Assembly (NCBI GenBank): GCA_016213325.1
Contig: JACRAY010000009.1
Span: 310,001-374,000 of the forward strand
Length of the DNA: 64,000 bases
Source: Burkholderiales bacterium
Lineage (GTDB): Bacteria > Pseudomonadota > Gammaproteobacteria > Burkholderiales > Burkholderiaceae_C
Reading direction: 5' to 3'
Made by a program: the position numbers and the translations under genes. The notes beneath the pieces were generated by a model that had not been told where the DNA came from, searched no databases, and saw nothing but the letters and a program-made list of their open reading frames with translations. Below, piece after piece: positions 1 through 8,374 of this stretch (the stretch's first letter is position 1; each line of letters begins with the position of its first letter).

Positions 1-10
1 GGGGTATGCG

Positions 11-2638
11 TCATTTCGCCCCGTCCGCCAACGGCTCTTCGCCTTCGGGGGCGCCGGCGTCGTTCTCCACGATGCGTTGCAGGCCGCTGAGCTTGGCGCC
101 TTCGTCCACGCCGATCAGCGTCACGCCCTGGGTGGCGCGGCCCATCTCGCGGATCTCGGAGACGCGCGTGCGCACCAGCACGCCGCGGTCGGTGATGAGC
201 ATGATCTCGTCGTCGGCGTGCACCAGCGTGGCGGCCACCACCTTGCCGTTGCGCTCGCTCTGCTGGATGGCGATCATGCCCTTGGTGCCACGGCCGTGCC
301 GCGTGTACTCGGCGATCGGCGTGCGCTTGCCGAAGCCGTTCTCGGTGGCGGTCAGCACGCTCTGTTCCTCGTCTTCGGCCACCAGCATGGCGATGACGCT
401 CTGGCCGGGGTCCAGCGACATGCCGCGCACGCCACGTGCGTTGCGCCCCATCGGACGCACGTCTTCCTCGTCGAAGCGCACCGCCTTGCCGCCGTCGGAG
501 AACAGCATCACGTCGTGGTGGCCGTCGGTGAGTGCCGCGCCCACCAGGTAGTCGCCCTCGTCGAGGTCGACCGCGATGATGCCGGCCTTGCGCGGGTTGC
601 TGAACTCGTCGAGCGTGGTCTTCTTGACCGTGCCCATGGACGTCGCCATGAACACGTAGTGGTCGGCCGGGAAACTGCGGAACTCGCCGGTGAGCGGCAG
701 CACCACGTTGATCTTCTCGCCTTCGGCCAGCGGGAACATGTTGACGATGGGCTTGCCGCGCGAGCCGCGCGAGCCGGCCGGCACCTCCCACACCTTCAGC
801 CAGTACAGGCGGCCGCGGTTGGAAAACGCCAGCAGCCAGTCGTGCGTGTTGGCGATGAAGAGCTGGTCGATCCAGTCGTCTTCCTTGGTCTGCGTCGCCT
901 GCTTGCCGCGCCCGCCGCGTTTTTGCGCCCGGTATTCCGACAGCGGCTGGCTCTTGATGTAGCCCGAGTGCGAGAGCGTCACCACCATGTCGGTGGGCGT
1001 GATCAGGTCCTCGGTGGCGAGGTCCTGCGCGTTGTGCTCGATCACGCTGCGGCGAGCCCCCAGCTTGGTCTGGCCGAACTCCTGCTTCAGCGCCGTGAGT
1101 TCGCTGGTGATGATGGAAGCCACCCGCTCGGGCCGCGCCAGGATGTCCAGCAGGTCCTCGATCTCGGCCATCACTTCCTTGTACTCGGCGACGATCTTGT
1201 CCTGTTCCAGCCCGGTCAGGCGCTGCAGCCGCATCTGCAGGATTTCGGAGGCCTGCGTGTCCGACAGGCGGTACAGCCCATCGCCCCCCAGCCCGTACTG
1301 GCTGTCCAGGCCGTCCGGGCGGTAGTCGTCGGCATTCACCACGCTGCCGTCTTCGCGGGCGCGGGTAAGCATGGCGCGCACCAGCTGCGAGTCCCAGGGG
1401 CGGTTCATCAGCTCGGTCTTGGCCACCGGCGGCGTGGGCGACTCGCGGATGATGCGGATGAACTCGTCGATGTTGGCCAGCGCCACGGCCAGGCCTTCCA
1501 GCACGTGGCCGCGCTCGCGGGCCTTGCGCAGGTTGAACACCGTCCGGCGCGTCACCACCTCGCGGCGGTGGTCCAGGAACACCTCGACCAGGTCCTTCAG
1601 GTTGCACAGGCGCGGCTGCCCGTCGATCAGCGCCACCATGTTGATGCCGAAGGTGTCCTGCAGCTGGGTCTGCTTGTACAGGTTGTTCAGCACCACCTCG
1701 GGCACTTCGCCGCGCTTCAGCTCGATCACCAGCCGCATGCCGGACTTGTCGCTCTCGTCCTGGATGTGGCTGATGCCCTCGATCTTCTTCTCGTTGACCA
1801 GTTCGGCCATGCGCTCCTGCAGCGTCTTCTTGTTGACCTGGTAGGGCAGCTCGTCGACGATGATCGCGGTGCGCTGGCCGCGGTCGATCTCCTCGAAGTG
1901 GCACTTGGCGCGCATCACCACGCGGCCGCGGCCGGTGCGGTAGCCTTCCTTCACGCCCGCAATGCCGTAGATGATGCCGGCCGTCGGGAAGTCGGGCGCC
2001 GGCACGATTTCCATCAACTCGTCGATCGTGGCCTCGGGGTTTCTCAGCAGGTGCAGGCAGGCGTCGACCACCTCGTTCAGGTTGTGCGGCGGGATGTTGG
2101 TGGCCATCCCCACCGCGATGCCGCCCGAACCGTTGACCAGCAGGTTGGGCAGCTTGCTGGGCAGCACCAGCGGCTCTTTCTCGCTGCCGTCGTAGTTGGG
2201 CCCGAAGTCGACGGTTTCCTTGTCGATGTCGGCCAGCATCTCGTGCGCGATCTTGGCCAGCCGGATCTCGGTGTAGCGCATGGCCGCCGCGTTGTCGCCG
2301 TCCACCGAGCCGAAGTTGCCCTGGCCGTCGACCAGCATGTGGCGCATGGAGAAGTCCTGCGCCAGCCGCACGATGGTGTCGTACACCGACTGGTCGCCGT
2401 GCGGGTGGTACTTGCCGATCACGTCGCCCACGATGCGCGCCGACTTCTTGTAGGGCCGGTTCCAGTCGTTGTTGAGCTCGTGCATCGCGTACAGGACACG
2501 GCGGTGCACCGGCTTCAGGCCGTCCCGCGCGTCGGGCAGCGCCCGCCCCACGATGACGCTCATGGCGTAGTCGAGGTAGCTGCGCCGCATCTCCTCTTCG
2601 AGGCTGACGGGCAGGGTTTCCTTGGCGAATTGGGTCAT
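11..2638 (-). CDS. gyrA: DNA gyrase subunit A
   Basis: Breakage-reunion subunit of DNA gyrase, the ATP-dependent type II topoisomerase that introduces negative supercoils together with GyrB. The 875-residue length is normal for GyrA. The N-terminal half carries the winged-helix core with the catalytic Tyr122 in [11 protein letters not shown], and the C-terminal half has the beta-pinwheel with a GyrA-box variant (QKRGGRGK, near residue 560). The quinolone pocket reads [10 protein letters not shown], so residue 83 is Gln and 84 is Ser, while Asp87 is kept. The start ATG is at the head of the conserved [17 protein letters not shown] sequence. It is divergent from the ompA-like gene. Identification is certain; the phenotype of Gln83 is not known from sequence. 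Confidence 0.98.
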   Translation of the reverse strand: MTQFAKETLPVSLEEEMRRSYLDYAMSVIVGRALPDARDGLKPVHRRVLYAMHELNNDWNRPYKKSARIVGDVIGKYHPHGDQSVYDTIVRLAQDFSMRHMLVDGQGNFGSVDGDNAAAMRYTEIRLAKIAHEMLADIDKETVDFGPNYDGSEKEPLVLPSKLPNLLVNGSGGIAVGMATNIPPHNLNEVVDACLHLLRNPEATIDELMEIVPAPDFPTAGIIYGIAGVKEGYRTGRGRVVMRAKCHFEEIDRGQRTAIIVDELPYQVNKKTLQERMAELVNEKKIEGISHIQDESDKSGMRLVIELKRGEVPEVVLNNLYKQTQLQDTFGINMVALIDGQPRLCNLKDLVEVFLDHRREVVTRRTVFNLRKARERGHVLEGLAVALANIDEFIRIIRESPTPPVAKTELMNRPWDSQLVRAMLTRAREDGSVVNADDYRPDGLDSQYGLGGDGLYRLSDTQASEILQMRLQRLTGLEQDKIVAEYKEVMAEIEDLLDILARPERVASIITSELTALKQEFGQTKLGARRSVIEHNAQDLATEDLITPTDMVVTLSHSGYIKSQPLSEYRAQKRGGRGKQATQTKEDDWIDQLFIANTHDWLLAFSNRGRLYWLKVWEVPAGSRGSRGKPIVNMFPLAEGEKINVVLPLTGEFRSFPADHYVFMATSMGTVKKTTLDEFSNPRKAGIIAVDLDEGDYLVGAALTDGHHDVMLFSDGGKAVRFDEEDVRPMGRNARGVRGMSLDPGQSVIAMLVAEDEEQSVLTATENGFGKRTPIAEYTRHGRGTKGMIAIQQSERNGKVVAATLVHADDEIMLITDRGVLVRTRVSEIREMGRATQGVTLIGVDEGAKLSGLQRIVENDAGAPEGEEPLADGAK

Positions 2639-2673
2639 CTGGGGGTACGGCGTGGAGGGGCGCGAAGCCCTTC

Positions 2674-2702
2674 ATTTTACTTTCCGATCGCCTTGTCGCT
2701 AA
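2674..2702 (-). promoter_or_regulatory. Putative gyrA promoter
   Basis: On the minus strand a TAAAAT -10 hexamer (2679-2674) lies 17 bases after TTAGCG (2702-2697), which is a weak -35 match. It is 36 bases upstream of the gyrA start codon. The -10 is good and the -35 is poor, so this is a tentative sigma-70 site. Confidence 0.4.
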
Positions 2703-2759
2703 GCAGCAACAGAAACTCGGGATGAGGTTTTGTCCTACGGACCCCTCACGCCCCAGCCG

Positions 2760-2787
2760 TTGCTTGTGTAAGGCCGTGTGGCACAAT
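2760..2787 (+). promoter_or_regulatory. Putative promoter of the ompA-like gene
   Basis: TTGCTT (2760-2765) and CACAAT (2782-2787) are separated by 16 bases and sit about 85 bases upstream of the OmpA-family start. The match to sigma-70 hexamers is reasonable for a gene expected to be strongly expressed. The remaining stretch of the 233-base divergent region shows nothing else I can name. Confidence 0.45.
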
Positions 2788-2871
2788 AGTTCAGACGTAT
2801 CAGGTGAATCGGTCACCTAGACGTGGGTATCACGCAGCGCAGCTGCGGCCTTTTTCCCCAAGAGGAGAACC

Positions 2872-3558
2872 ATGAAGAAACTGAACCGAGTGGCGCTGCT
2901 GTTCGCCACCGCTGCGCTGGCAACGGCCGCGGGCGCCCAGACCCGGCCCGCCGCTGCCAACGGTGGCAACGTCATCGACAATTGGCAGAACGGCACTGGC
3001 GAGTACATCTGGAGAAACGGCACCAACGAACTGTGCTGGCGCAACAACTTCTGGACGCCGGCCACGGCTGCCGTGGGCTGCGACGGCGCATTCGTGCGTC
3101 CGCCTCCGCCCCCGCCGCCCCCGCCGCCTGCCGTAGCGCCGCCGCCGCCCCCGCGAGCGGTCACCCCGCCGCCTCCGCCGCCGCCGCCCCCGGCCGCCGC
3201 GACCAAGGTGACATACGCCGCTGACGCCTTCTTCGACTTCGACAAGTCCGTCCTGAAGCCCGAAGGCCGCGCCAAGCTGGATGACCTGGTCGACAAGATC
3301 AAGGGCATCAACCTCGAGGTGATCATCGCCGTCGGCCATACCGACTCGGTGGGCACCGACGCCTACAACCAGGGCCTGTCGGTGCGCCGCGCCGAGTCCG
3401 TGAAGGCTTACCTGGTGAGCAAGGGCATCGAGAAGAACCGCGTGTACACCGAAGGCAAGGGCGAGAAGCAGCCCGTGGCCGACAACAAGACCGCCGAAGG
3501 CCGCGCGAAGAACCGCCGCGTGGAAATCGAAGTGGTCGGCACGCGCGCCAACCGCTAA
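2872..3558 (+). CDS. OmpA family outer-membrane/peptidoglycan-binding protein
   Basis: Periplasmic OmpA-like protein that should bind peptidoglycan through its C-terminal domain. It has a signal peptide (residues 1-22, cleavage after AGA), a short N-terminal module with two cysteines and an NGTGEYIWRNGTNELCWR segment, then a striking linker of almost pure proline (about residues 77-108), and an OmpA_C domain (about 112-225) with the TDSVGTDAYNQGLSVRRAESV and NRRVEIEV motifs. There is no N-terminal eight-strand OmpA barrel, and the 228-residue length fits the short barrel-less family common in Burkholderiales. A strong RBS (AAGAGGAGAA) precedes the ATG, and a rho-independent terminator follows. 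The proline linker probably spans the periplasm. Confidence 0.92.
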   Translation: MKKLNRVALLFATAALATAAGAQTRPAAANGGNVIDNWQNGTGEYIWRNGTNELCWRNNFWTPATAAVGCDGAFVRPPPPPPPPPPAVAPPPPPRAVTPPPPPPPPPAAATKVTYAADAFFDFDKSVLKPEGRAKLDDLVDKIKGINLEVIIAVGHTDSVGTDAYNQGLSVRRAESVKAYLVSKGIEKNRVYTEGKGEKQPVADNKTAEGRAKNRRVEIEVVGTRANR

Positions 3559-3581
3559 GCGAACCAGCCACCCGGCTGAAG

Positions 3582-3615
3582 AAAAGCCCCGCGCAAGCGG
3601 GGCTTTTCTTTTTTA
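3582..3615 (+). terminator. Rho-independent terminator after the ompA-like gene
   Basis: An 11-base-pair stem AAAAGCCCCGC / GCGGGGCTTTT with a GCAA loop is followed by a T-rich run. It lies 23 bases after the stop codon and closes the single-gene unit. Confidence 0.9.
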
Positions 3616-3663
3616 CACCTTGCCTCGCGCCAAACTCAACGGCAGCGGCGAAAATGGCGCCCC

Positions 3664-4377
3664 ATGACCGAAACCGCCGTCAACGCAGACCCCAGCGAAC
3701 TCGCCAAGTTCTCGGACCTGGCGCACCGCTGGTGGGACCCGGACAGCGAGTTCCGGCCGCTGCACGAGCTCAACCCCTTGCGGCTCGACTGGATCAACTC
3801 GCTGGCGCCGCTGGCCGGCCGCAAGGCGGTCGACGTCGGCTGCGGCGGCGGCATCCTGTCGGACTCCATGGCCCGCAAGGGCGCCCAGGTGCTGGGCATC
3901 GACCTGGCCGACAAGGCGCTGAAGGTTGCGCAGCTGCATGCCCTGGAGGCCGGCACACCCAACGTCGAATACCGCAAGGTGGCGGTCGAGCAGCTGGCGG
4001 CCGAACAGCCCGGTGCCTTCGACGTGGTCACCTGCATGGAAATGCTGGAACACGTGCCCGAGCCGGCATCGGTGGTCAACGCGTGTGCAACGCTCGCCAA
4101 ACCGGGCGGCTGGGTGTTCTTTTCCACGCTCAACCGCAACCCCAAGTCATTCCTGCTGGCCGTGGTCGGGGCGGAATACGTCCTGAACATGCTGCCGCGC
4201 GGCACGCACGAATACCTGAAGTTCATCCGCCCGAGCGAGCTCGCCCAGTGGTCCCGTTCCGCGGGGCTGGCCTGGGAGCAGCTGCGGGGTATGGAGTACA
4301 ACCCCATCACGCGGCGTTACCGGCTGACCGGGGACACCAGCGTCAACTACCTCGTGGCAGCGCGCAAGCATGTTTGA
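3664..4377 (+). CDS. ubiG: Bifunctional ubiquinone O-methyltransferase UbiG
   Basis: SAM-dependent methyltransferase that performs both O-methylations in ubiquinone synthesis (2-polyprenyl-6-hydroxyphenol and 3-demethylubiquinol). The 237 residues show a class I fold with SAM motif [20 protein letters not shown] (about residue 57), the acidic IDLADKAL loop, and the UbiG-specific [24 protein letters not shown]-terminus and [10 protein letters not shown]-like C-terminus (here [18 protein letters not shown]). The stop codon overlaps the next gene, gph, by 8 bases, indicating a two-gene unit. Ubiquinone synthesis also fits an aerobic betaproteobacterium. Confidence 0.96.
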   Translation: MTETAVNADPSELAKFSDLAHRWWDPDSEFRPLHELNPLRLDWINSLAPLAGRKAVDVGCGGGILSDSMARKGAQVLGIDLADKALKVAQLHALEAGTPNVEYRKVAVEQLAAEQPGAFDVVTCMEMLEHVPEPASVVNACATLAKPGGWVFFSTLNRNPKSFLLAVVGAEYVLNMLPRGTHEYLKFIRPSELAQWSRSAGLAWEQLRGMEYNPITRRYRLTGDTSVNYLVAARKHV

Positions 4378-5044
4378 AGAAGTCGAAGCCATCCTGTTCG
4401 ACCTGGACGGCACCCTGATCGACAGCGCGCCGGACCTGGGTGCTGCCGCCGACAAGCTGCGCACCGACCGCGGGCTGCCGCCGCTGCCGCTGGAGCTGTA
4501 CCGCCCGATGGCCGGTGCCGGCGCGCGCGGCATGCTGGGCGTTGCTTTCGGCATGACGCCGGACCACCCGGACTTCGCGGCCTACCGCGAAGAGTTCTTC
4601 CGCAACTACGAGCAGTGCATGACCGAGCGCACGCGCGAGTTCGACGGCATTGCCGACCTGATCGGCACGCTGGTTTCGCGCCGCCTGCCCTGGGGCGTGG
4701 TCACCAACAAGTCGATGCGCTTCGCCGGGCCCCTGACCGAGCAGATGCCGCTGTTCCGCACGGCGGGTGCAGTGATCGGCGGCGACACCACCCCCCACAC
4801 CAAGCCGCACCCCGAACCGCTGTTCGAGGCCGCCCGGCGCCTGCGCGTACCGCCCATCCGATGCATCTACGTGGGCGACGACGAGCGCGACGTGGTAGCC
4901 GGCAAGGCCGCCGGCATGGGAACGGTGGCGGCGGGCTACGGCTACCTCGGCAGCAAGGGTGAAGTGGCCAGCTGGGGCGCCGACGCCTGCCTCAGCCGCC
5001 CGCTCGATTTGCTTTCGCTCTTGAAATCCCGCGCACTGGCGTAA
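4370..5044 (+). CDS. gph: Phosphoglycolate phosphatase (HAD family)
   Basis: HAD-superfamily phosphatase that removes 2-phosphoglycolate produced by DNA repair or oxygenase side reactions. Of 224 residues, motif I is [14 protein letters not shown] (about residues 10-23), motif II is the VVTNKS region, motif III the Lys of TKPHPEPLF, and motif [15 protein letters not shown]. The GDDxxD form of motif IV is usual for betaproteobacterial Gph. It overlaps the end of ubiG, an arrangement typical of this group. Its last codons contain the putative promoter of ssrA. Substrate is assigned by family and context. Confidence 0.92.
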   Translation: MFEEVEAILFDLDGTLIDSAPDLGAAADKLRTDRGLPPLPLELYRPMAGAGARGMLGVAFGMTPDHPDFAAYREEFFRNYEQCMTERTREFDGIADLIGTLVSRRLPWGVVTNKSMRFAGPLTEQMPLFRTAGAVIGGDTTPHTKPHPEPLFEAARRLRVPPIRCIYVGDDERDVVAGKAAGMGTVAAGYGYLGSKGEVASWGADACLSRPLDLLSLLKSRALA

Positions 5045-5047
5045 AAT
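5019..5047 (+). promoter_or_regulatory. Putative ssrA promoter inside the gph 3' end
   Basis: TAAAAT (5042-5047) is a good -10 hexamer directly upstream of the tmRNA. Two overlapping -35 options exist: TCTTGA (5019-5024, 17-base spacer) or TTGAAA (5021-5026, 15-base spacer). The site lies within the last codons and stop of gph, so tmRNA transcription starts from coding sequence of its neighbour. Confidence 0.5.
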
Positions 5048-5059
5048 ACAGGCTTCCCT

Positions 5060-5432
5060 GGGGCTGCACTGGTCTCGACGCGGGTTCGGACACGCAGCAG
5101 GGCATGCCGAGGTTCAGTTACCTCGTAAATCCGCTGAAACAAACCAACTGCGAACGATAACTCGTACGCCCTCGCCGCTTAAACACCGGTGAGCCTTGCA
5201 ACAGTCGGCCGATGGGCTGGGCAAAAGGCGCAAGCCTCTAGCTGCAAGGTAATCTACATTGGCTGGCCCCGTCCCGGGTACCTTGGGACAGGGCGAGAAA
5301 ATAGGGTGCTGGCTGCCTGAATAGCGTGCGACTGCGCGATGCGGGCGGTGAGAACCAAATCAGCTCGCTAAGCATGTAGAACTGCACGTAGAAGGCTTGC
5401 GGACGCGGGTTCGATTCCCGCCAGCTCCACCA
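5060..5432 (+). ncRNA. ssrA: Transfer-messenger RNA (tmRNA)
   Basis: One-piece tmRNA of about 373 bases that rescues stalled ribosomes. The 5' end GGGGCTG pairs with CAGCTCC near the 3' end, forming the tRNA-like acceptor, and the 3' end carries the T-arm GGTTCGATTCC and an encoded CCA. The tag reading frame runs from the resume codon GCG at 5150 to TAA at 5180-5182 and encodes ANDNSYALAA, ending in the usual ALAA degron. It follows gph and is followed by a strong hairpin terminator. The assignment is secure; exact mature ends are taken from the acceptor pairing. Confidence 0.97.
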
Positions 5433-5444
5433 CCAACGCCGAAA

Positions 5445-5480
5445 GGCCGTCCAACTGGCATCCAGTGGACGGCCTTTTTC
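5445..5480 (+). terminator. Terminator downstream of ssrA
   Basis: A long inverted repeat, GGCCGTCC(A)ACTGG / CCAGT GGACGGCC around a CAT loop, is followed by TTTTT. It ends ssrA transcription. Because it precedes the next reading frame, it also argues against placing the methyltransferase start inside it. Confidence 0.88.
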
Positions 5481-5512
5481 CTTGCGCTGCCTTGCGAACT
5501 AAACTCGGCCAC

Positions 5513-6595
5513 ATGACCCGGTCCCAATCCCTAGATGCCCTGGGGCGCGCGCACGCAACGGACAAGGCTTCGCACGGCCATGGGTACCTCTCGTTCTACG
5601 AGCGGTTCTTCGAGCCGCTGCGCGGGCGGGACATCACCCTCCTGGAAATCGGGGTGCTGAACGGGGCGTCGCTCAAGGTGTGGGAAGCCTACTTTCCGCG
5701 CGCGCGGATCATCGGCGCCGACATCGAACCCGGTTCGGCCGGCCTGGCGCGGGAGCGCGTGACGATCGAGATCATCGACCAGTCCAACCTCGAGGACCTG
5801 GTCAGGCTGGGGATGCGCCATGGCCCGTTCGACATCGTCATCGAAGACGGCTCGCACCTGTGGGAACACCAGGTCACGACGCTGCGCACGCTGTTCCCGT
5901 TCGTGCGCGACGGCGGATACTACGTCGTCGAGGACCTGAACACCAACTATGGCGAGCTGGCCGGCAAGTACCGCGGCGTCGCGAGCCGGTCCTGTGTCGA
6001 CTACCTGAAAGAGCTGGCCGACCTGCATGTGGCAGACGACTCGGTGGACCTGGCCAAGGTCGAAGACCCATTCCTGCGCACCTATGCTCGCAACCTGGGC
6101 CTCATCAGCTTCCACAAGCACTGCTGCCTGCTGCAGAAGTCGTATACCAGTTGGCGGCTCGTTTCGGACGAGCCATTGCTGGGAGCCGGGGAAAGCACGA
6201 AGTGTCTTGCCCTGATGGCGCACTTGGGTAGGACGGGGGACTGCAAGAGCGAAACCGGCTCGCTGCGCGGGCTGGCCGACGGGCAGGGGATCCAGGGCTT
6301 TTCGATCGGGTCGGGCACCGTTGCCGCGGGGTCCTTCGAATACCGTGCGCGATTGAGCGACGGAAACTGGACCGCATGGAGTCGCCCCGGGACCTATGTG
6401 GGAACGCGCTATGAGGCGCATGACCTGACGGGCTTCAGTTTCCGGCTGACCGGGGACCTGCAGCGGGAGTCGAAAGTGGTCGTCGCCGGGCTTTTCGGCC
6501 ATCACGCGGAACCGGTGATCGCTGGCGACGGCGAGGAATGCGTGAGCGGGCGCCTCGCGCTGCGCGGAATGCAGGTTTCGATCCGCCCGCGCTGA
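5513..6595 (+). CDS. Class I SAM-dependent methyltransferase with C-terminal extension
   Basis: Predicted small-molecule or glycan O-methyltransferase of 360 residues. The N-terminal two thirds match the macrocin/MycE-like type: LLEIGVLNGASLKVW (SAM motif I), IIGADIEPG, DIVIEDGSHLWEHQ and YYVVEDLNTNYG. The last roughly 100 residues (from about 265) look like a separate beta-rich module (FEYRARLSDGNWTAWSRPG) of unknown role. An earlier in-frame start at 5465 lies within the ssrA terminator stem, so I chose the ATG at 5513. Neighbours give no pathway. It sits immediately after ssrA, a frequent insertion point for accessory genes, but no integrase or direct repeat accompanies it. Substrate unknown. 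Confidence 0.75.
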   Translation: MTRSQSLDALGRAHATDKASHGHGYLSFYERFFEPLRGRDITLLEIGVLNGASLKVWEAYFPRARIIGADIEPGSAGLARERVTIEIIDQSNLEDLVRLGMRHGPFDIVIEDGSHLWEHQVTTLRTLFPFVRDGGYYVVEDLNTNYGELAGKYRGVASRSCVDYLKELADLHVADDSVDLAKVEDPFLRTYARNLGLISFHKHCCLLQKSYTSWRLVSDEPLLGAGESTKCLALMAHLGRTGDCKSETGSLRGLADGQGIQGFSIGSGTVAAGSFEYRARLSDGNWTAWSRPGTYVGTRYEAHDLTGFSFRLTGDLQRESKVVVAGLFGHHAEPVIAGDGEECVSGRLALRGMQVSIRPR

Positions 6596-6670
6596 GCTTC
6601 GACGCCTTCGCACAGCAGTCTTGCGCCGTTCGCCTACGCGCCGGCTTGCCGAAGTGCCGGACAATGCTCC

Positions 6671-7816
6671 ATGAGACTGTCCGAATTCCTGATCGTGCAT
6701 GCCGAGGAGATCCTCCAGGAGTGGGACTCCTTTGCGGCCACCGTGCCCCATGCGGGCAAGCCACTGAGCCAGCAAGCCCTGCGCGACCATGCGGGAGAGA
6801 TCCTGCGCGTCATTGCCCTCGACCTGCAGCGCCCCCAGGACGCTGCACAGCAGGAAGCGAAGTCCAAGGGCCAGGCCGAGCGTGGCCCGGCCAAGACCCC
6901 CGCCGAGACACACGCCGACTTCCGCATGGTGTCGGGCTTCGACATCGAGTCGATGATCACCGAATACCGGGCACTGCGCGCCAGCGTCCTGAAGATCTGG
7001 GCCCAAAGGTGCACGGCGGGGCCCGATGAGGTCGAGGAGATGACGCGCTTCAACGAAGCGATCGACCAGGCGATCGCTGAGTCGGTGAGCCGCTACACGC
7101 GGCAGACCAAGAAGTCCACCGACCTGTTCATCGGGGTCCTCGGCCACGACATCCGCAATCCCCTGGGCACCATCGTCATGTCTGCCCAGATCCTGGCGCG
7201 GTCAACGCAGACGCCGCAGAAAGTCGTGCAGACGATCATCAACAGTGCAGTGCGCATCAACGGCCTGATCGAGCAGGTCGTGGATTTCACCCGTGCCCAG
7301 GCCAGCGGTGCCATGGCTATCCACCGGGTGCCGGGCGACCTGCAGGAGCAGCTGCTCAAGATTGTCCACGAGACCCAGGCCCGGAACCCGACGCGGGTGG
7401 TCGAGCTGCGCCGGACGGGCGACTTCCTGGGAAGCTGGGATGAAGGCCGTATGGGGCAACTGCTGTCCAACCTGCTGGGCAATGCCATCCGTTACGGCGA
7501 CCCGGCACGGGCGGTCACGGTCGAGATGTGGTCTGAAGCAGCCGAAGTGGCTTTTTCGGTCCACAACTTCGGCCCCGCCATCCGTGAAGGCGACCTGTCC
7601 CGCATCTTCGAGCCGCTCTCCCGGGGCACCGGCGTCGAAACCGCCGAGGCGCGGCTCGAGCCCGCCGGACTGGGCCTGGGTCTGTACATCTGCCGCGAGA
7701 TCGTCCGCGCACACGCGGGCAGCCTGACGGTCCAGTCGTCCGACGAGTCCGGTACCACTTTCACGGTGCGGCTGCCGCGGTTTGCCGTCGGTGAGGCGAT
7801 GGTGATTGCTCCTTGA
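6671..7816 (+). CDS. Soluble sensor histidine kinase with RsbRD-type N-terminus
   Basis: Cytoplasmic histidine kinase of 381 residues with no membrane segment. The first about 150 residues (LSEFLIVHAEEILQEWDSF onwards) resemble the RsbRD N-terminal sensor domain. The dimerisation/phosphoacceptor box is FIGVLGHDIRNPLGTI (His near residue 158), the N-box is LLSNLLGNAIRYGDP, and the final G-box is GLGLGLYICREIV. The G1 box is relaxed (HNFGPAI). Similar stand-alone kinases in Burkholderiales work with separate response regulators, but none is adjacent here; the two single-domain regulators at 58.6-59.4 kb are possible but unproven partners. Confidence 0.85.
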   Translation: MRLSEFLIVHAEEILQEWDSFAATVPHAGKPLSQQALRDHAGEILRVIALDLQRPQDAAQQEAKSKGQAERGPAKTPAETHADFRMVSGFDIESMITEYRALRASVLKIWAQRCTAGPDEVEEMTRFNEAIDQAIAESVSRYTRQTKKSTDLFIGVLGHDIRNPLGTIVMSAQILARSTQTPQKVVQTIINSAVRINGLIEQVVDFTRAQASGAMAIHRVPGDLQEQLLKIVHETQARNPTRVVELRRTGDFLGSWDEGRMGQLLSNLLGNAIRYGDPARAVTVEMWSEAAEVAFSVHNFGPAIREGDLSRIFEPLSRGTGVETAEARLEPAGLGLGLYICREIVRAHAGSLTVQSSDESGTTFTVRLPRFAVGEAMVIAP

Positions 7817-7867
7817 CTGTCCAAGCTGCTATAAAGGCCGACTCAGGCACTTGAGGGGCGTCGGCAA

Positions 7868-8374
7868 ATGGACTTGCCCAGGATGTTCCAGCGCGAAGAC
7901 CCGAACAATCCGGAGACGGATGTCGGCTCGTCCGTCCAGCGCGGCGAAGGGCTCGACTTCGAGTACCGCATGCTCGTGCTCGAACAGCTGGAGCGCGGCG
8001 GCATCTCCGAAGGCTGCCTCGACATCGAAATCCGTTCGCTGGGCGCCGGCACCGACGGACGGCTCGTCTTTGCCGGCATGCTGCGCCTCGCCAAGTGGGA
8101 GCCCCGGTCGGCATTGCGGGTGTTGCTGGGCCTGCCGCTGCTGCAGGCCAAGGTGCGCAAGTCGGTGCGCAACAGCTGGCTGCACGACCTGAGCCATTTC
8201 GCCGGGCTGTGGCTGCACCCCTCGGGCCAGTTCGAGGAAGGCGCGCCCATGAACGACCTGCGCACCATGATCCAGCGACTCGAGCAGGCCTACGCCGCCG
8301 AGTTCTCCGGCGACACGGCGCTCAGCGTGTGGAGCGTACCGCCCGAGCTGCAAAGCGAGCCGCCGCGCAGCTAA
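7868..8374 (+). CDS. Conserved-looking protein of unknown function
   Basis: A 168-residue soluble protein with no signal peptide or membrane segment. I do not recognise the family. The N-terminus is acidic and charged, the middle contains RLAKWEPRSALRVLLGLPLLQAKVRKSVRNSWLHDLSHFAGLW, and the C-terminus carries a helix LRTMIQRLEQAYAAEF. Codon use is like its neighbours, which supports a real gene. It lies 51 bases after the histidine kinase on the same strand and overlaps the end of the convergent macroglobulin gene by 4 bases. Co-expression with the kinase is possible. Confidence 0.6.
   Translation: MDLPRMFQREDPNNPETDVGSSVQRGEGLDFEYRMLVLEQLERGGISEGCLDIEIRSLGAGTDGRLVFAGMLRLAKWEPRSALRVLLGLPLLQAKVRKSVRNSWLHDLSHFAGLWLHPSGQFEEGAPMNDLRTMIQRLEQAYAAEFSGDTALSVWSVPPELQSEPPRS

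Noticed and set aside
77-2725. An 882-codon open frame opposite gyrA on the plus strand
   Set aside because: It is the antisense shadow of gyrA in GC-rich codon-biased sequence; it is His/Val/Ala/Arg-rich low-complexity translation with no recognisable domains.
3582-3615. A possible small RNA at the terminator after the ompA-like gene
   Set aside because: Nothing beyond a normal terminator hairpin and T run is visible.
5060-6600. A genomic island integrated at ssrA
   Set aside because: No integrase, no repeated 3' ssrA end and no foreign base composition beyond a single methyltransferase gene whose GC is close to that of its neighbours.
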